From assembly GCA_020051775.1 (NCBI GenBank), contig JAGVQJ010000158.1, positions 1 to 46,129 of the forward strand: 46,129 nt of DNA. Direction: 5' to 3'. A model generated the notes under the pieces. It worked only from the letters and a program-made list of their open reading frames with translations, did not search any database and had not been told where the DNA came from. Origin of the DNA: Calditrichota bacterium (lineage in GTDB: Bacteria; Electryoneota; B3-LCP). The position numbers and the translations under genes were made by a program. Positions within the stretch are counted from its first letter, which is position 1. Each line of letters starts with the position of its first letter. Shown here one piece after another: positions 25,682-33,207 of this stretch.

Positions 25682-26464
25682 ATGAAACTGAAACTCTACC
25701 AAATTGACGCCTTCACCGACCGCCTCTTTTGCGGCAATCCAGCGGCGGTGTGTCCGCTGTCCGAATGGTTGCCGGATGAGACCATGCAAGCCATCGCTGC
25801 GGAGAATAATCTCTCGGAGACCGCTTTCAGTGTCCCCACGGCGGAAGGGTTCCACATCCGCTGGTTCACGCCCGTTTCCGAAGTGGATCTGTGCGGCCAC
25901 GCCACGCTGGCCACGGCGCATGTGCTCTTCCAGCACGAAGACTATCGTGGAGATGTGATCCGCTTCTCTTCCCGCAGCGGACTGCTGAAAGTTACTCGCG
26001 ACGGGGATCATCTGGTCCTGGATTTCCCGGTAGATACATTCCAGGCGGTTTCGATTCCACATGAAATCATTCATGGACTCGGCAGAGTTCCGGCGGAAGT
26101 GTATCAAGGGAAAACCGACTACCTGCTGGTCTACCCCCAACAAAGCGATATCGAAAACTTGACACCGGATTTCGGGCTGTTGGGCAAGGCCCAAGCTCGA
26201 GGCCTCATCGTCACCGCTCCGGGTGATGAAGCGGATTTCGTCTCACGGTTCTTTGCCCCAGCCGTGGGTATCAACGAAGACCCCGTCACCGGATCGGCGC
26301 ATACAACATTGACTCCGTATTGGACGGCGCGGCTGGGTAAAACGGAGCTGACGGCCATGCAGCTCTCAAAACGAAGGGGCTGGCTAAAATGCAAGCTGGC
26401 GGGAGATAGGGTGCTGATCGCCGGCCAGGCGATGACCTATCTGGTGGGGACAATTGAAGTTTAA
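25682..26464 (+). CDS. PhzF-family isomerase
   Basis: 260 aa, normal for the family. The catalytic glutamate is E46 in NNLSETAF (E45 in PhzF). Signature segments are CGNPAAVCP, RWFTPVSEVDLCGHATLATAHVLF, ARGLIVTAPGDEADFVSRFFAPAVGINEDPVTGSAH. PhzF-like proteins are two-lobed diaminopimelate-epimerase-fold isomerases. Most, including probably this one with no phenazine genes nearby, act on other small acids. The gene is the intact source of the two upstream 5' fragments. It ends at a bidirectional terminator shared with the convergent selenoprotein gene. Confidence 0.92.
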   Translation: MKLKLYQIDAFTDRLFCGNPAAVCPLSEWLPDETMQAIAAENNLSETAFSVPTAEGFHIRWFTPVSEVDLCGHATLATAHVLFQHEDYRGDVIRFSSRSGLLKVTRDGDHLVLDFPVDTFQAVSIPHEIIHGLGRVPAEVYQGKTDYLLVYPQQSDIENLTPDFGLLGKAQARGLIVTAPGDEADFVSRFFAPAVGINEDPVTGSAHTTLTPYWTARLGKTELTAMQLSKRRGWLKCKLAGDRVLIAGQAMTYLVGTIEV

Positions 26465-26483
26465 ACCCATATCAGGCAATAAT

Positions 26484-26512
26484 AAAACCCGCCCAGGTCT
26501 TGAGCGGGTTTT
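26484..26512. terminator. Bidirectional intrinsic terminator
   Basis: AAAACCCGC and GCGGGTTTT (9 bp) flank an 11-nt loop, with A and T runs on both sides. It lies between the convergent phzF (+) and thioredoxin-TPR (minus) genes and can serve both. Confidence 0.8.
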
Positions 26513-26533
26513 ATATTTCGCGGCCCAGAGCAT

Positions 26534-27808
26534 TTATCGGTTCATATCCGCTTGGATCTCTTTAATTCTCTGCTCAAAATCATCATTCTTTCCTCCAACA
26601 AGCTGTAAGGCTTTTTCTTCTGCAGCGATGGCCTCAGCGTATTGCCCCTGTTTCCACAAGACCATGCTCAGGGTATCCCACACGTTGGCGTCATCCTTCA
26701 GGACTATAGATTTGCGGGCCGCCGCTTCGGCGCTGGCCAAATTCTTGCCTGCCAATGCCCAGAACCAGGCGTATTGGTTCAGCATTATGGCCTCGTCCTG
26801 GAACTTATCCGCGACAGCCTGACCGTAGACCTCCAGAGCTCGATCATCCCTTCCGTTCGTCAACAGTAGAGTCGCGTAAGCTTCCGTTAGTCTGCTGTTG
26901 AATTCATCTGGGTGACTCTGAAAATGCTTTTCTCCCGCTGCAATGCCCTGTTCGACGTCTAACTTCAGTTCAGAACAGGCTAGAACATATCCGGCAAGGA
27001 GCGTAGGATCATCGGGATAGCGCTTCATGAGTTGGCGATAAATATCGAAAACCCCTGCCTTCTTTTCCGAATTGTAGAAGTAGTTGTTCAATCTCCAGAG
27101 CGCGGGTTCTCGCAGTCTGGTTTTGGGAAACTCATCCAGAAATTTCAATATCGCCTGGGGTTCTGAATAGATGCTGGTATATTTAGCGTATTCGTAAGCG
27201 GTGGTTTCCCAATTGGCGATCTTCACCGAGAGCTTACGAGCCTTTTTCGGTCGTGCCAGTATTTTTTCGCTTAACTCGCGCATGGTTTTATAATCATCGC
27301 GATCTTCATATTTGTACGCCAGCTCAGCCATGACTTGCAGGTTATCGGGGTCTTTCTGTAGACTGCGCAACAATGCCAGGAATGTATGTTCTCCGGTTAT
27401 AGCTTTCTCGATCCTGCCCGAGAATTTGTCCGCCGGTGGGCCGTAGCCGACCACCCGGTCAATCTCTTCGCCGTCGGCGGTGGCGATGAGAACCGTAGGA
27501 GTGGCATGAACGTTGAACTGACGGTAGAGCCAATCACCGAGGGCGGTCGAATCCCCGGTGCGAACGGCGTGGAGGGGTATATAATGGCTGGTGAGGAAGT
27601 CGGCAAACTTTTCGTTTCCAAAGTACTGCTCATCGAGCAGTTGGCAGGCGCTTCAACCGGCGCCATAAAAATCCACCAAAATCAATTTATTCTCCAATGC
27701 CGCCAGGGTCTTGGCAGCGTCAAAAGTTCCTTCATACCAGTTAACGGCCTGGCAAACCGGCACCGACACACATAGAAATAGGGCGGCGCTGGTAATCATT
27801 CTTTTCAT
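26534..27808 (-). CDS. Predicted thioredoxin-TPR selenoprotein (UxxC), read through TGA codon 52
   Basis: 424 codons from the ATG at 27808, with AAAGGAG 5 nt upstream. The track shows only a 306-aa C-terminal piece from GTG 27454 because codon 52 (27655-27653) is TGA. The frame is continuous on both sides. Residues 1-21 are a signal peptide (...VPVCQA). Then comes a thioredoxin fold: LILVDFYGAG-U52-S-A-C55-QLLDEQYF, where the TGA takes the place of the first CxxC cysteine. The cis-proline is P104 (VHATPTVL). From about residue 140 there are TPR-like helices (DPDNLQVMAELAYKYEDRDDY; AEAIAAEEKALQL). A hairpin fitting a bacterial SECIS follows the TGA. So this is probably a periplasmic UxxC oxidoreductase. 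The alternative is a nonsense mutation of Cys (TGC/TGT to TGA). TGA is a normal stop elsewhere in the window. Confidence 0.75.
27618..27644 (-). promoter_or_regulatory. Candidate bacterial SECIS element
   Basis: In the mRNA, CTGCTC-GAT-GAGCAG forms a perfect 6-bp stem (27640-27626). CCAA and TTGG can extend it below a one-sided TACT bulge (27644-27618). The loop begins with G. From the UGA (27655-27653) to the loop are 18 nt. A stem of this size, a G in the first two loop positions and a 16-37-nt gap are the published bacterial SECIS criteria as I recall them. Compare the E. coli fdhF element, which also has a bulge and a G-U loop. Confidence 0.6.
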
Positions 27809-27843
27809 AGCGACTCCTTTGGTCGTGTTTGTGATTCAAAAGG

Positions 27844-27872
27844 AATATACTTAATCACAGGAGTAAACACAA
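27844..27872 (-). promoter_or_regulatory. Promoter for the selenoprotein gene
   Basis: On the minus strand: TTGTGT (27872-27867), 17 nt, TATATT (27849-27844). The leader to the ATG is about 30 nt. It is divergent from the promoter at 27894. Confidence 0.45.
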
Positions 27873-27893
27873 GGGAAAAAACACCTATACTGC

Positions 27894-27922
27894 TTGACTT
27901 TCGCAGCTAACCGGGTTAATTT
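27894..27922 (+). promoter_or_regulatory. Promoter for the YbjQ-like gene
   Basis: TTGACT (27894-27899), 17 nt, TAATTT (27917-27922). It is back to back with the minus-strand promoter, with 21 nt between the two -35 boxes. Confidence 0.45.
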
Positions 27923-27951
27923 TACCACTATATAGTTTTGGGAGAAGTTTC

Positions 27952-28284
27952 ATGGATCATCATCTAACGACAACCGCCTTCACTCTGGATGGGTATCAGA
28001 TCACTAAAACCCTGGGCGTAGTGCGCGGCATCATCGTGCGGTCGCGCAGTATATTCGGCACCATCGGCGGATCGCTGCAAACGTTGGTAGGCGGCAACAT
28101 CACTCTGTTTACTGAATTATGCGAAAAAACTCGCAACGACGCTTTCGAACAGATGGTGACCCATGCTGAGGCGCTGGGAGCTAATGCTGTCGTCGGGGTG
28201 CGATACGATGCCACGGAAGTCATGGGAGGCGTTACTGAAGTTCTGTGCTATGGGACGGCCGTGATCGTGGAACCACAACGGTGA
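27952..28284 (+). CDS. YbjQ/DUF74 family protein
   Basis: 110 aa, normal length. Family landmarks are [20 protein letters not shown] near the start, [33 protein letters not shown] and a final beta-strand GTAVIVEP. YbjQ proteins form pentameric rings and have been described as heavy-metal-binding-like, but no function is proven. GGGAGAAG is 5 nt before the ATG. It is divergent from the predicted selenoprotein gene and could share its regulation. Confidence 0.9.
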   Translation: MDHHLTTTAFTLDGYQITKTLGVVRGIIVRSRSIFGTIGGSLQTLVGGNITLFTELCEKTRNDAFEQMVTHAEALGANAVVGVRYDATEVMGGVTEVLCYGTAVIVEPQR

Positions 28285-28292
28285 TAAACCGT

Positions 28293-28326
28293 AAAAAAAC
28301 GCCGGCGGCTGGGGAAACCGTCGGCG
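28293..28326 (-). terminator. Intrinsic terminator for the peroxiredoxin operon
   Basis: On the minus strand, CGCCGACGG and CCGCCGGCG (9 bp with one G-U pair) are followed directly by seven Ts. It lies 22 nt beyond the stop of the small winged-helix gene. Confidence 0.8.
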
Positions 28327-28348
28327 ATTACATCCGCGTGAATTAGGA

Positions 28349-28576
28349 TTAAACAAGTTCGCGCAATTTCTGTCGCCCGGCTTCCTGAATTTGGAAATGG
28401 AGGCCGACTTGGGCGACCCATCCAGCTTCCACCATTTGTCGCAAGCCCGCGCGCACGCTGAACAGCGGCAACAGCGCCAAAGAAGCCGTCTCCTCGGCGG
28501 TTCGGGGTTGATCCAGCACGGTCAACAGTTTTCGCCCGGATTCCATCAGGCGGCCATCGGAGCTGACACAAGGCAT
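28349..28576 (-). CDS. Small winged-helix-like protein
   Basis: 75 aa. The composition and spacing (LLTVLDQPRTAEETASLALLPLFSVRAGLRQMVEAGWVAQVGLHFQIQEAGRQKL) suggest a short winged-helix DNA-binding fold. GGGGGAA lies 7 nt before the ATG and the gap to the peroxiredoxin stop is 15 nt, so the two share an mRNA that ends at the terminator at 28293. It may be an autoregulator of the peroxiredoxin operon. No family is recognised with certainty, and the open frame is short. Confidence 0.62.
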   Translation of the reverse strand: MPCVSSDGRLMESGRKLLTVLDQPRTAEETASLALLPLFSVRAGLRQMVEAGWVAQVGLHFQIQEAGRQKLRELV

Positions 28577-28591
28577 GATCGGATTCCCCCG

Positions 28592-29251
28592 TCAGAGTGA
28601 TTTTTTGCTGAGATACCAATCCGTGATTTCGATGCCTTTGGTTTTTACCCTCTCCTCGGCGGCTTCGATGGTCAGCGGGGGCGGGATGATGACCATATCA
28701 CCCGGTTTCCAGTTGGCTGGAGTGGCCACGCCTTTGGCGTCGGAAGTCTGCAAAGCGGTGATCAGGCGCAGGATCTCATCCATATTACGACCTGTGGTCA
28801 GCGGGTAATAGATCATAGCGCGGATGTTCTGTTTATCGTCAATGACGAAGACGCAGCGGCTGGTCTCGGTCTTGCTCTCGGCCATGGAAACCATGCCGTA
28901 GAGATTCGCCACTTTGCGATCCAGATCGGCGATGACCGGGAAGGGGATCTTGACGTTCAATTTTTCTTCGATGTTGCGTACCCAGGCGATGTGGGCATAG
29001 ACGCTGTCAATGCTCAGGCCCAGCAATTCGCAGTTCAGCTTTTTCAGTTCCGGGTAAATCTTGGCGAAGCCAATGAATTCTGTTGTGCAAACCGGAGTGA
29101 AATCAGCCGGATGCGAGAACAGGATCAGCCAACTGCCACTATAATCTTCCAGGCGTAACGTACCATGAGTAGTTATTGCTTCAAATTGCGGAGCGGGAGC
29201 GCCCAGTTTGGGCAAGCCAACTGGCGCAGCGATGTTGGTATTATCGGACAT
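28592..29251 (-). CDS. 1-Cys (Prx6-type) peroxiredoxin
   Basis: 219 aa from the ATG at 29251 (GAGG 7 nt upstream). The longer track start at 29359 adds an N-terminus unlike the family. The peroxidatic cysteine is C55 in HPADFTPVCTTE. The long C-terminal domain (KGVATPANWKPGDMVIIPPPLTIEAAEERVKTKGI) is the Prx6/AhpC2 type. The likely job is reduction of hydroperoxides in the cytoplasm with thioredoxin or another thiol. First gene of a two-gene operon with the winged-helix gene. Confidence 0.95.
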   Translation of the reverse strand: MSDNTNIAAPVGLPKLGAPAPQFEAITTHGTLRLEDYSGSWLILFSHPADFTPVCTTEFIGFAKIYPELKKLNCELLGLSIDSVYAHIAWVRNIEEKLNVKIPFPVIADLDRKVANLYGMVSMAESKTETSRCVFVIDDKQNIRAMIYYPLTTGRNMDEILRLITALQTSDAKGVATPANWKPGDMVIIPPPLTIEAAEERVKTKGIEITDWYLSKKSL

Positions 29252-29357
29252 GGTGAAACCTCGGTTGGGGCTTAGAGAGTGAGATAGTATGATTGTGCTT
29301 CTGTCAAATAATAACGTGAAATTTATCGCAACGTTGGTCATTGCTTGAAAGAGAATC

Positions 29358-30023
29358 ATGGATCCTTACGTCACCGTTCAAACCCTGGCCGCCCGAACCC
29401 AAGTCTGGCTGGAACGCATTGCCGCTTATAACCGGCATCCCCTGGAGCTGAACCGCGGCCATGCGGCGCTATTGGTCGTGGATATGCAGCGCTTCTTCCT
29501 TGATCCCGCTTCCCCTACCTACACTTGCGGCGGCGCCGCCATAATGCCTAATGTGCAAAAAATGATCGCACGTTTCCGGCGGGTCGGGAGGCCGGTGATC
29601 TTCACCCGCCATGTCCACAATCCGGATATGTCGGATGCCGGCATCATGGGTTGGTGGTGGGAAGGTATATGCCGCGAAGGTTCGCCGGAATCGGAAGTCC
29701 ACGATGATCTGGCTCCGCTACCCGGTGAAAAACAGATCCTGAAGCATCGCTATTCAGCGTTCTATAACACCGACCTGGAAACCGTGCTCCGCTGCCTGAA
29801 AATTGAAGACCTGGTCATCGCCGGTCTGATGACCAACCTCTGCTGCGAATCTACGGCCCGCGATGCGTATTTCCGAGATTATCGCGTGTTCTTCCCCGCC
29901 GACGGCAATGGCAGCGTCAACGAGGAGATGCATCTCGCCAGTTTGATGAACATCGCCTATGGTTTCGGGTGGGTGTTGAAAGCCGAAGAGATCATCACCA
30001 AGTTGGAAAATCCCAACGCATGA
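29358..30023 (+). CDS. Isochorismatase-family cysteine hydrolase
   Basis: 221 aa. The catalytic triad is visible: D42 in LLVVDMQRFF, K129 in QILKHRYSAF and C162 in MTNLCCESTARDA. The family cleaves amide or ester bonds of small molecules such as nicotinamide, isochorismate or carbamoyl compounds; the exact substrate cannot be told. AGAGAA precedes the ATG. The upstream 106 nt is shared with the divergent peroxiredoxin gene. The ChaN-like gene follows closely. Confidence 0.9.
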   Translation: MDPYVTVQTLAARTQVWLERIAAYNRHPLELNRGHAALLVVDMQRFFLDPASPTYTCGGAAIMPNVQKMIARFRRVGRPVIFTRHVHNPDMSDAGIMGWWWEGICREGSPESEVHDDLAPLPGEKQILKHRYSAFYNTDLETVLRCLKIEDLVIAGLMTNLCCESTARDAYFRDYRVFFPADGNGSVNEEMHLASLMNIAYGFGWVLKAEEIITKLENPNA

Positions 30024-30041
30024 ATTTAGCAGGTGAGCGAT

Positions 30042-31253
30042 ATGATAATGTGGAAATATCAAAGTCTGGCGCCTCTCTGCGCGGCGATTGGGATCTTTTT
30101 GTCGAGTCCCAGCATGGCGGGCAAAAGAATCCCTCTCCCAAAGCTGGAACCCCGAGTTGCAGCAGAATTGACGACCTTCCTCGACCAAAATGCGCTAAGC
30201 CCGGAAGAGTACGTCATCTCCAAGTTTCAGGATCACGACCTGGTTTTCCTGGGGGAATTCCACCGCATTCAGCACGATGCCCTTCTGGTGCAGAACCTGA
30301 TCCCGCTTCTCTACAAAGCAGGGATACGCCACCTGGGCATCGAATTCGCCTGCGCCGCGCATCAAGCCGATATAGACAGTTTGCTATTCGCTCCAACTTA
30401 TGACGAATCCCTGGCGCGCAACATCTTCTGGCGGCAATGGGTGTTTTGGGGGTTCCAGGAATACATTGACATTCTAAAGGCGGCCTGGCGCTTCAACCGC
30501 AGCCTCCCGGCGGGGCGGCTTCCTTTCCGGGTGCTGGGATTGAACGCACGCATGGACTGGAATTACGTCTGGACACCCGAAGAACGCAATTATCCGGAGA
30601 TCATGAAAAAGGTCCTGCCCGACGGCGATTCCGATGAAGTCATGGCGCGCACCATTCAGCGGGAAATTCTGGACAAAAAAGAGAAGGCTTTGATATATTC
30701 GGGATTTAACCACGCCTACACTCGTTTTCATCAGCCGATTGTGGACGAAAAGACCGGCGAATTGAGGCGTTCTGCCAATACCCGCATGGGCAACCGCATT
30801 TATGACCAGATCGGCGATCGCTGCTTCCTAATCATCCTGCATTCGCCCTGGGAACCGGCGCGCCGAGACGGCCGGCATCACGTATATGCGGTAGAAGGCG
30901 TCATTGACGCGCTCTTCGCCCAGCGCCCTCCGGAAAAACGCCGAGTCGGTTTCGACGTGAAAGGTTCGCCCTTCGGCCGGTTGTCGGATCACACCAGCGT
31001 CTGGAGCCGCAGTTCCAAGGATTTCAGATTGGAAAACTATTGCGATGGATGGATCTTCCAGAAGCCGCTATCGCAGTATGAAGGTTGCACCGTGCCTGAC
31101 GCTTGGTTTACCGAAGCCAACCGGCTGGAAGCCATCGGCCAGATCGCCAACCCGGACCCGCGCGTCAAGCACAAGAACCGCACCGTGGAGTCTTTGATGG
31201 AAAGCTTGCGGGATGATACGAATTTCCAGAAGAGGTTTGAGGAGTTGTGGTAA
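30042..31253 (+). CDS. ChaN/Tiki-superfamily exported protein
   Basis: 403 aa from the ATG at 30042, with AGGTGA 6 nt upstream. The track start GTG 30033 adds three residues. The N-terminus has a signal-like stretch (LAPLCAAIGIFLSSPSMA). The conserved core is HDLVFLGEFHRIQHD followed by RHLGIEFACAAHQADID, the GE-x-H...GIE pattern of ChaN/Tiki/erythromycin-esterase-type domains. ALIYSGFNHAYTRFH adds a further His pair. These domains bind haem or metal or act as hydrolases; which applies here is not clear. Likely envelope location. Confidence 0.72.
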   Translation: MIMWKYQSLAPLCAAIGIFLSSPSMAGKRIPLPKLEPRVAAELTTFLDQNALSPEEYVISKFQDHDLVFLGEFHRIQHDALLVQNLIPLLYKAGIRHLGIEFACAAHQADIDSLLFAPTYDESLARNIFWRQWVFWGFQEYIDILKAAWRFNRSLPAGRLPFRVLGLNARMDWNYVWTPEERNYPEIMKKVLPDGDSDEVMARTIQREILDKKEKALIYSGFNHAYTRFHQPIVDEKTGELRRSANTRMGNRIYDQIGDRCFLIILHSPWEPARRDGRHHVYAVEGVIDALFAQRPPEKRRVGFDVKGSPFGRLSDHTSVWSRSSKDFRLENYCDGWIFQKPLSQYEGCTVPDAWFTEANRLEAIGQIANPDPRVKHKNRTVESLMESLRDDTNFQKRFEELW

Positions 31254-31332
31254 AACCGGAACTTCAAGCTTAACAGTAAGGTTTACTGATGCTGAAACGT
31301 TGCAACATGGTAAGAATGACGTGAAAATATCC

Positions 31333-31361
31333 TTGATTTTTTCTGAAAAAATGCGTAATTT
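31333..31361 (+). promoter_or_regulatory. Promoter for the three-gene HEPN operon
   Basis: TTGATT (31333-31338), 17 nt, TAATTT (31356-31361), giving a leader of about 74 nt. Confidence 0.42.
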
Positions 31362-31441
31362 ATTATATGGTTTCTAAACCTACATTCAAATTAAACCGAT
31401 AACCCTATATCCTTAATTATCACACAATCTGAAAGTTTCAA

Positions 31442-32107
31442 ATGGGACTCCAGTTGCTACAATTCTCGATTGTTGTTAGAGGCACCCACCATAATCCAAC
31501 AATTATTAACAGGGATTTTCTCAGGATCAGAAATATCGTGCCGGCGGCCTGGGATTCAGAGGTTGATGAGGCGGGAATTGTCACAACGCCAACATTGGCA
31601 CAGGTAAAATATAAAAATGGGATCACCGTACATGTTGAACCAACAGTTGCTCAATTCATTGATCAAAACACAGCAAACCCTCTTGAAAGTAGGATTATAC
31701 CTGCTGTTATCAGTTTCGTAGAAACTCTTCCGCACGTGCATTATGAGGCTGTGGGTTTCAATTTCCATGGTTTATTTGAAGAACTAAATCCAGAGTCTAA
31801 TCTTAAATCACGTTTCTTAAAAGCTGGGCCTTGGGATATTAGTGAGCATCCGGTAAAAACGGTAGGATTAAACTTGGCATATGCTGTTTCCGATGGCATT
31901 CTTAATCTTACTATGGATCCTGTAATCGCTAAACGCCATGATGATCCAGCACAATCTGAGAAGAAAGGGATACTCTTTAAAGCAAATTTCCATCGTGACT
32001 GTTCAGGTAGCGTTCAGGTAGTGGAATCAATCAAGTCTTTTCTTAATAAAATCCCAGATGATTGGAAATTCTATAATACAATAATAAAGGATATCTTAGG
32101 GAGTTGA
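31442..32107 (+). CDS. Unknown protein, first gene of an AT-rich operon
   Basis: 221 aa, no family recognised. Recognisable segments include RGTHHNPTIINRDFLRIRNIVP, a middle VKYKNGITVHVEPTVAQFID and HVHYEAVGFNFHGLF. There is no signal peptide, membrane span or obvious catalytic motif. The alternating strands and the NFHG stretch suggest a compact alpha/beta cytoplasmic protein. It is more AT-rich than its neighbours. The next gene starts 2 nt after its stop, so the operon is tightly coupled. GAAAG precedes the ATG. Confidence 0.75.
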   Translation: MGLQLLQFSIVVRGTHHNPTIINRDFLRIRNIVPAAWDSEVDEAGIVTTPTLAQVKYKNGITVHVEPTVAQFIDQNTANPLESRIIPAVISFVETLPHVHYEAVGFNFHGLFEELNPESNLKSRFLKAGPWDISEHPVKTVGLNLAYAVSDGILNLTMDPVIAKRHDDPAQSEKKGILFKANFHRDCSGSVQVVESIKSFLNKIPDDWKFYNTIIKDILGS

Positions 32108-32109
32108 GA

Positions 32110-32730
32110 ATGTCAAACGATAGAAGAAATAGCACTTCAACAATTTCCCCCTTCGAATGTAATACGTGTGGTATATTACTAAACCTTGATTGGAAAAAAT
32201 TGCCTCAATTACCAGAGTTTAGAACTAATGTTTGCACTACTGACGAAGATAAATTAACCCGGGAGAATATTTTATGGGTTCAAAAATATTACTCGATCGA
32301 GAAAAAGGCGCTCTCGAGTTCGGAATTAGATTCAATCAGAACAACTTCTAACATTCTCGATGAAATAACTGTTCCAACACATAAAAGTATTGATTTCACG
32401 AAAACTGCTCGAAATGCAATTAATGATCTTTTTATCATCGAAGACGCTACAACTGTTAATGGTTTTATCAATAGCCATACTTACTTGAAAGAATTACTGA
32501 TTGAGGCGAGTGAAGAGATTAAAAAATATTTCCCCGAAGCCGAATTAATACTCGAGGTTATTTCAGATCCTGAATCAGATGAAAATAGTGATGAGCTTGT
32601 CCTAAGTATATTAACCGATCTGGAAGTCCGTGAATCCATTAAAAGACGGAACGAATTTGATCGTGACTGGTGGCTAAAGAATATTAGACGGACAAAAGGG
32701 AATCTCTGTATCGACATAGAGTACAAATGA
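32110..32730 (+). CDS. Unknown protein, second gene of the AT-rich operon
   Basis: 206 aa from the ATG at 32110; TTG 32104 is an alternative that overlaps the previous stop. FECNTCGILL near residue 15 holds a CxxC that might be half of a metal knuckle, but no second pair is visible. The rest is charged and helical, with an acidic ISDPESDENSDELVLSI segment. No family recognised. The stop overlaps the HEPN start (ATGA), indicating translational coupling. It may be the partner or antitoxin of the HEPN protein (inference from order only). Confidence 0.72.
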   Translation: MSNDRRNSTSTISPFECNTCGILLNLDWKKLPQLPEFRTNVCTTDEDKLTRENILWVQKYYSIEKKALSSSELDSIRTTSNILDEITVPTHKSIDFTKTARNAINDLFIIEDATTVNGFINSHTYLKELLIEASEEIKKYFPEAELILEVISDPESDENSDELVLSILTDLEVRESIKRRNEFDRDWWLKNIRRTKGNLCIDIEYK

Positions 32731-33119
32731 GCTTCTCCTGGAAAGAGTACCTAAACCTTGCCAAAGAGCTGTCAGGCGTATCTTGTCCTAAACCGGACAT
32801 AGAAGCTGTTTCTAGAACGGCGATTAGTCGTGCGTATTATTCAGTTTTTCACCGAGCGTTGTTCTACATAGAAAAGACAGGTGATGATATAGAAAAAAGA
32901 GATGGCATCCATTTGGGGGTAAAAAAATGGTTTTTCAAAAAGGGTGAAATCTCAGAGAATATACGGTTAATTGGTGTTGATTTTGATCGATTAAGAATGG
33001 CCAGAGTGGAAGCTGATTATATCGAACCGTCATCTAAATGTAATATTAAGAAAGCAATTCGAGTTATCGAAGATAGCGAAAACCTTATAAAACGTATTGA
33101 CTCATTTCTAACTATCTAA
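32727..33119 (+). CDS. HEPN-like (UPF0332-type) protein
   Basis: 130 aa. Helical, with RTAISRAYYSVFHRALFYIE near residue 30 and LRMARVEADYIEPS near residue 88, the R-x-x-YY-x-x-FH and R-x-x-ADY pattern of HEPN/UPF0332-type proteins. Many HEPN proteins are RNases in toxin-antitoxin or defence modules; others are inactive. A clear RX4-6H catalytic motif is not visible, so RNase activity is uncertain. It is the last gene of the operon, followed by a terminator hairpin. Confidence 0.7.
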   Translation: MSFSWKEYLNLAKELSGVSCPKPDIEAVSRTAISRAYYSVFHRALFYIEKTGDDIEKRDGIHLGVKKWFFKKGEISENIRLIGVDFDRLRMARVEADYIEPSSKCNIKKAIRVIEDSENLIKRIDSFLTI

Positions 33120-33153
33120 GCTCCTACTGAAATTGATTTTTCATTCCCGGAAC

Positions 33154-33178
33154 CCCCGCCCCTACGGCGGGGTTTATT
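33154..33178 (+). terminator. Terminator of the HEPN operon
   Basis: CCCCGCC-cctac-GGCGGGG is followed by TTTATT. It lies 34 nt after the HEPN stop and upstream of the true gltX start. Confidence 0.65.
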
Positions 33179-33207
33179 GTTCGTGTTCACCAAACTTGAG
33201 GTTTGAT

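Noticed and set aside
25682-26464. Phenazine biosynthesis locus
   Set aside because: PhzF-like proteins are widespread without phenazine genes, and no other phz gene is nearby.
27386-27775. 129-aa + strand ORF and the 89-aa minus ORF 27397-27666
   Set aside because: They are other-frame and antisense shadows of the predicted selenoprotein gene, which has a better start, signal peptide and thioredoxin fold.
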